From JAGNRR01 sp965230665 (GTDB lineage: Bacteria > Bacteroidota > Bacteroidia > Chitinophagales > Chitinophagaceae), in NCBI GenBank assembly GCA_965230665.1, contig CBDDLM010000004.1, positions 744,001 to 808,000 on the forward strand: a stretch of 64,000 bases of DNA, in the 5' to 3' direction. Below the pieces are notes generated by a model that searched no databases, was not told the origin of the DNA, and saw only the letters and a program-made list of their open reading frames with translations. Each line of letters starts with the position of its first letter. Within the stretch, counting starts at the first letter, position 1. The translations under genes were made by a program, and so were the position numbers. Positions 60,642-64,000 of this stretch are shown piece after piece.

Positions 60642-61115
60642 TGCTACTAACTTTCGCTTGACAGGATTCTGATGAACATATCTTAATCTACTATCTAAGA
60701 TATTTTGGTTATGGCAATGAATCGGATGGTTTGTTTGCTGCCAAATTTGGTGATACTTATTTCGCTTATTGCTTTGACCTGATGACATAAATAACCATAA
60801 CATCCAATTCTTTCTACTCTCTTTAGGGTGATCCTTAATAGCCTTGAATAGTTCTTTTGAAGTAAATTGTTTATAATCCCGAATGGTATCAGATAGTTTA
60901 TTGGGTTCTACAGATGAGCATATTAAATGTATGTGATTAGACATAATACAATAAGAATGAATACGTAAATTCTTGTTCAAACGACAATACGCTAAGGCAT
61001 CTAACAGAACATCACAATACTCCGTTCGAGTAAATACATCTATCCATTGAACAACGGTAAACGTAATAAAGTAAATAGCGTGCTGATCTCGTATTTGATA
61101 ACCTCCTTTGTACAT
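60558..61115 (-). mobile_element. REP-associated tyrosine transposase (RAYT, IS200-like Y1)
   Basis: 185 aa. The HUH-type motif lies in HSYCIMSNHIHLICSS (HIH), followed by RDYKQFTSKELFKAI and a C-terminal YVHQNPVKRKLV / YVYSSARDY, as in RAYT proteins. These process REP-like hairpins, cutting single-stranded DNA at the foot of the stem. Both flanks carry the CTATTCGTAGCTT/AAGCTACGAATAG palindrome, its expected substrate. Full length and apparently intact. No inverted terminal repeats, as expected for this family. Confidence 0.88.
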
Positions 61116-61167
61116 AACTTATAATTGATTAGGATTATATACGCAGTAAAACTGCTTGTTTATAATG

Positions 61168-61193
61168 TATTCGTAGCTAGGAAGCTACGAATA
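61168..61193. repeat. REP palindrome, upstream flank of the transposase
   Basis: TATTCGTAGCT/AGCTACGAATA with a 4-base loop. Together with the 60370 and 60506 copies it brackets the transposase gene. Confidence 0.75.
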
Positions 61194-61218
61194 GATAGTT
61201 CTAGCTACGAATAGATAG

Positions 61219-61303
61219 TTAGCAGGATCTAAATGGGCTACCCTTCGACAGGCTCAGGGTGACACAAAATGATCAACTATTCATAGCTTGTAGCTACGAA
61301 TAG
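61219..61303. repeat. REP-like unit with tail-fibre promoter-flank sequence
   Basis: GTTAGCAGGATCTAAATGGG followed by the CCCTTCGACAGGCTCAGGG unit at 61241 and the CTATTCATAGCTTG/TAGCTACGAATAG palindrome. The same GTTAGCAGG.TCTAAATGG segment abuts the dyad promoters at 26388 and 32605, but here no promoter follows. Confidence 0.75.
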
Positions 61304-61315
61304 TGTATAGTGTGA

Positions 61316-61586
61316 CGGTTATAATATACCCTTGGGGTGGCTCTTTAGGGCTGTAAGGGTGGTTTGATAATACTCTTAGGGTATTTATTAAGTAGTGTCA
61401 TAGGGTTTATTTACTCCCCTTAGGGTGGTTTAGAACCACCCCTACAGCAGTTATCTACTGGTATTCTAAGACTTATTTACTGCCCTCACCTTGCTTATTA
61501 ACCACCCTTGTAGCATTTATTTACTGGTACGCAGACACCTATTTACCACCCCTGGAGTTGTTCAGCACCACCCCTAAAGTAATGCT
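61316..61586. repeat. Degenerate CCACCC/GGGTGG-rich repeat region
   Basis: Many short CCCTTGGGGTGG, TTATTTACT and ACCACCCCTA fragments, matching the sub-units of the 33009 array but without regular period. No gene is recognisable in this stretch. Confidence 0.6.
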
Positions 61587-62090
61587 TTACTCCTCAATGG
61601 GTTGTGTGTCACTATCTGTATCCTCTTCGTTACTACTTCTTACAGAGACAAAAAACTGTTTCATTTCTTTATGGAGCGTACTGGTGCCTGGTACGTTTTC
61701 GTTGCTTAGATATTTTATGTTGCGGTAAAAAGATAGCGCATTAAAATAGTTATCATGGTCTAATACAATTTTGGTATCTCTAAGCTGCTCTGCTAAACCT
61801 GCTAGTTTTTGCAAGCGTTCTTCTATTTGCTCCCTTGCTGCATGGTCTTTATCAAACTCTTCTTTATCCAAAAAGCTGGGTATATGTTGCGGGTTCTGCT
61901 CCATAATTAGCTTGGCTTTGTTTACAAAAAGTTTGTTTTGCTCTGCTATACTACCATATTGCCTGCGTTGTTCTGGTGTAAGATTCACCACTTTATCTTT
62001 TATAATTGTGCTTATCGTTTTTAGTGCTTCATCGAGCTTCGATAGTTCTGCACTGGTAAACGATATAGATATTAAGTTTTCAAATGCCAT
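61587..62090 (-). CDS. Coiled-coil protein of unknown function
   Basis: 167 aa, no signal peptide or membrane segment. Mostly helical and charged (LDEALKTISTIIKDKVV, LTPEQRRQYGSIAEQNKLFVNKAKLIMEQNPQ, AREQIEERLQKLAGLAEQL), with an acidic tail (SSNEEDTDSDTQ). I do not recognise a family. It follows a tail-fibre-like gene and a terminator hairpin, and is followed by REP-type repeats. Confidence 0.7.
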   Translation of the reverse strand: MAFENLISISFTSAELSKLDEALKTISTIIKDKVVNLTPEQRRQYGSIAEQNKLFVNKAKLIMEQNPQHIPSFLDKEEFDKDHAAREQIEERLQKLAGLAEQLRDTKIVLDHDNYFNALSFYRNIKYLSNENVPGTSTLHKEMKQFFVSVRSSNEEDTDSDTQPIEE

Positions 62091-62117
62091 ATTGTTTGTG
62101 TTTTTTTATTCGTTTAA

Positions 62118-62152
62118 AAGTGGAAAGCTCTATTGCTATGAGCTTTCCACTT
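62118..62152 (-). terminator. Hairpin between the fourth tail-fibre-like gene and the coiled-coil gene
   Basis: 13-base arms AAGTGGAAAGCTC/GAGCTTTCCACTT with a 9-base loop; the minus-strand tail is TTAAACG followed by AATAAAAAAA, so the T-run is weak. Confidence 0.65.
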
Positions 62153-62246
62153 GTTAGTTCTTATTATACTTATCTTCATCTTCTGTTGGCGCTACCTATA
62201 TTTCAATAAGGTCATCTTATAGAAAATTTTGTCTTTTTTTCTAATC

Positions 62247-64000
62247 TTATCTTCCACCTAAATATGTTGCGGTGGCATTTCGACAGTTTGGACAGGGACT
62301 TGTTCCACTGGCGCTTAAAGTGGTAGTACCACCAGATGAAGATATCTGAGTTAAGATTAGATACAATGTTGTAGGTCCATTTACATAAATGGTTCGATTA
62401 AGATGTAACGCATCTCTTCCAAAATGCTCAAAATCCAATTGAGTGACGTCTCTTAACCCTCCAATACCTGGTGTTTCTGAGTTCTTCCAGTCAAATTCTA
62501 CCATTGAGGCAACGGCCGAAGGGTTATCTGGTCTAACTTGAAGGCCTGCATCTAATAACCAATACCCAGCATGAGGAATAGAAATAGTAGCCCAACTTTG
62601 CCCTGTAGATGCATCCTGCGCTGTAATTGAGGTATTAATCGTTCCGTTAATAATTTTAGTTTCTGGCGTTTTAATCACATTTCCATTTGCGTCTACACCA
62701 AGCATAGCAGTTGGGGTAGCATCAAAATTAGTGCCCGTATAGTTATTTAATCTAAGCTGACCTCCATCTCTCATACTCAATACTTCTGTAGCATCGTCAT
62801 ACAGGTTTAGTATATCTTGCGTACCTGTGTTCCGAACGTCTAGTCGGGCACTAGGTGAGGCCGTATTGATACCCACATCACCATCAGGTTGAACAACTAA
62901 TTGATTTGTATTTATACGTACCAATCCTGTTCCACTTATCCCGAATATTTCATCTAAATCAGTCGTCGTACCTACACTATGATTGTCGCCCAAAGCTCTT
63001 AATAAAAACCCCACATTGTTAACACCAGTATTTGTTGTAGTCTCAAGTTTTAAGAGAACGTCATTAGCTCCTCCATTATGTAAACTTGACTTGATCGATA
63101 CGGTTTCCTGTGGTTGGGAATTGTTATTACTGCCCTCCACTAATAAAGCTGTACCAGTGTTTTGAACAATATGTGTTTTGGCGGAGGGTGTTGCAATGCC
63201 GATACCTACATTACCCGTACGGCCAATTGCACTCGTTTGATTTTCCCCTGTAACACCCCAAGCGTCACCGTCGGCGGTTGCAGATGCTAAATCTGCGATA
63301 CTCGTTTTGGTGATATCTCCTGTTGTTCCGTCAGTAGAGAGTAGATAGTTGGGGGTGATTTCGTCGAAATTGGTGCCAGTGTAATCAATAAAGGATAATT
63401 GCCCATTATCATCTATGGTAAATTTAGCCATTGAAATATTCGTTCCCTTACCGATACCATATTTTGTTTGACTAAGACCACCATTATACAAAATACCATA
63501 AGCCCATTCTGTAGTGCCGTTTAAAGCATGCCTTATTACAGAAGTTCTGTTGGTTTGTATTCTGTTTAATGCTATGGTAGGATGAGAACTTCCATTCTGA
63601 CCATCTAATAGAAGCCAATCCGAATTATTTACTCCCGTTCCTGATAGCTTTAAAAATGTAGAATTATTGCTATTTTCTATTTCAAGCTGTGTGGTAGGAG
63701 CTAGTGTTCCAATCCCAACATTACCTGTTCTTGTAATCGCACTCGTTTGATCTTCCCCAGTAACCCCCCAAGCGTCACCGTCAGCGGTTGCAGATGCTAA
63801 ATCTGCGATACTCGTTTTGGTGATGTCTCCTGTTGTTCCGTTTGTAGAGAGTAGGTAGTTGGGGGTGGTTTCGTCGAAATTGGTGCCTAAGTAAGATCTA
63901 AAGTTTATTTGTCCATGTTCGTCTATTCTAAATCTAGGAAGATTATTTGTTCCTAGATAAAGCGCATCATTAGAGATATTAACCATTGCTACGGTTTTGT
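62247..64000 (-). CDS. Tail-fibre-like secreted protein, C-terminal part (open at the right edge)
   Basis: The frame is open through 64000; the first in-window ATG at 63986 is internal, because codons upstream (K-T-V-A) continue without a stop. Visible are three stalk modules of the TGNVGIGTxxP type joined by STDGTTGDITKTSIADLAS and DGDAWGVTGEDQTSAI linkers. They are near-identical in DNA to 30958-31145, and the two linkers inside this gene repeat each other at 63199 and 63712. The C-terminus is a C1q/TNF-like beta-domain (GYWLLDAGLQVRPDN, LHLNRTIYVNGPTTLYLIL) like that of the gene at 24092, ending CPNCRNATATYLGGR, with no S74 chaperone. Confidence 0.8.
   Translation of the reverse strand, partial: KTVAMVNISNDALYLGTNNLPRFRIDEHGQINFRSYLGTNFDETTPNYLLSTNGTTGDITKTSIADLASATADGDAWGVTGEDQTSAITRTGNVGIGTLAPTTQLEIENSNNSTFLKLSGTGVNNSDWLLLDGQNGSSHPTIALNRIQTNRTSVIRHALNGTTEWAYGILYNGGLSQTKYGIGKGTNISMAKFTIDDNGQLSFIDYTGTNFDEITPNYLLSTDGTTGDITKTSIADLASATADGDAWGVTGENQTSAIGRTGNVGIGIATPSAKTHIVQNTGTALLVEGSNNNSQPQETVSIKSSLHNGGANDVLLKLETTTNTGVNNVGFLLRALGDNHSVGTTTDLDEIFGISGTGLVRINTNQLVVQPDGDVGINTASPSARLDVRNTGTQDILNLYDDATEVLSMRDGGQLRLNNYTGTNFDATPTAMLGVDANGNVIKTPETKIINGTINTSITAQDASTGQSWATISIPHAGYWLLDAGLQVRPDNPSAVASMVEFDWKNSETPGIGGLRDVTQLDFEHFGRDALHLNRTIYVNGPTTLYLILTQISSSGGTTTLSASGTSPCPNCRNATATYLGGR

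Noticed and set aside
1..64000. tRNA or rRNA genes
   Set aside because: No cloverleaf with a GGTTCGAATCC-type arm or rRNA sequence was recognised by eye; a tRNA scan would be decisive.

Overview
The window is AT-rich chromosomal DNA of a gliding member of the Bacteroidota, most likely Flavobacteriales or close to it. The lineage markers are: gldJ next to murF; proteins carrying type IX secretion (T9SS) C-terminal sorting domains; TonB-dependent receptors; a MoxR/DUF58/VWA (Bat) operon; promoters of the TAnnTTTG type; and almost no Shine-Dalgarno sequences. I see no rRNA, tRNA or CRISPR array, and no phage structural or lysis module.

Layout. 0-5.2 kb: start of murF, gldJ, a basic secreted protein, a CoA-binding protein, a SPOR protein and an M20 amidohydrolase. 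5.3-9.7 kb: two copies of a three-gene secreted cassette (168-aa lipoprotein, propeller-like protein, CxxC thioredoxin-like protein). 9.7-14.7 kb: homogentisate dioxygenase, MoxR ATPase, SurA-like isomerase, nitroreductase, CAP-like secreted protein. 14.7-15.4 kb: two predicted paralogous small RNAs and an orphan sorting-domain-like protein. 15.5-23.8 kb: three T9SS cargo proteins and an OmpH/Skp-like chaperone. 24-32.6 kb: three large modular tail-fibre-like secreted proteins with REP-like arrays between them; a fourth starts beyond the right edge (62.2-64 kb). 33-38.2 kb: an 88-bp tandem repeat, a NarX-type histidine kinase, two more predicted small RNAs and three LuxR-type response regulators. 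38.3-60.3 kb: housekeeping and envelope genes (rimP-nusA-infB, an HU/SPOR protein, a TPR-barrel protein, a TonB receptor, hisS, plsC, a priA fragment, an M36 protease, yidC, moxR-DUF58-batA). 60.3-62.1 kb: a REP-associated transposase, REP repeats and a coiled-coil protein.

The main discovery is a shared promoter architecture at fifteen places. A dyad of the form CCC-N8-GGG with an A/T centre (typically CCCAAAAAATTGGGG) lies at a fixed distance from a TAnnTTTG-like -7 box: 26 bases from the first G of the right arm at 14 sites and 25 at one. These promoters drive both lipoprotein cassettes, the orphan sorting-domain protein, two T9SS cargo genes, all three complete tail-fibre-like genes, the histidine kinase, two response regulators and four short transcripts that end in hairpins. 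The dyad centre falls near -43, the position of an activator that overlaps the -35 region. I infer a cell-surface regulon controlled by, and feeding back on, the two-component system encoded inside it. The motif, spacing and gene context are read directly from the sequence; the identity of the binding protein is inference.
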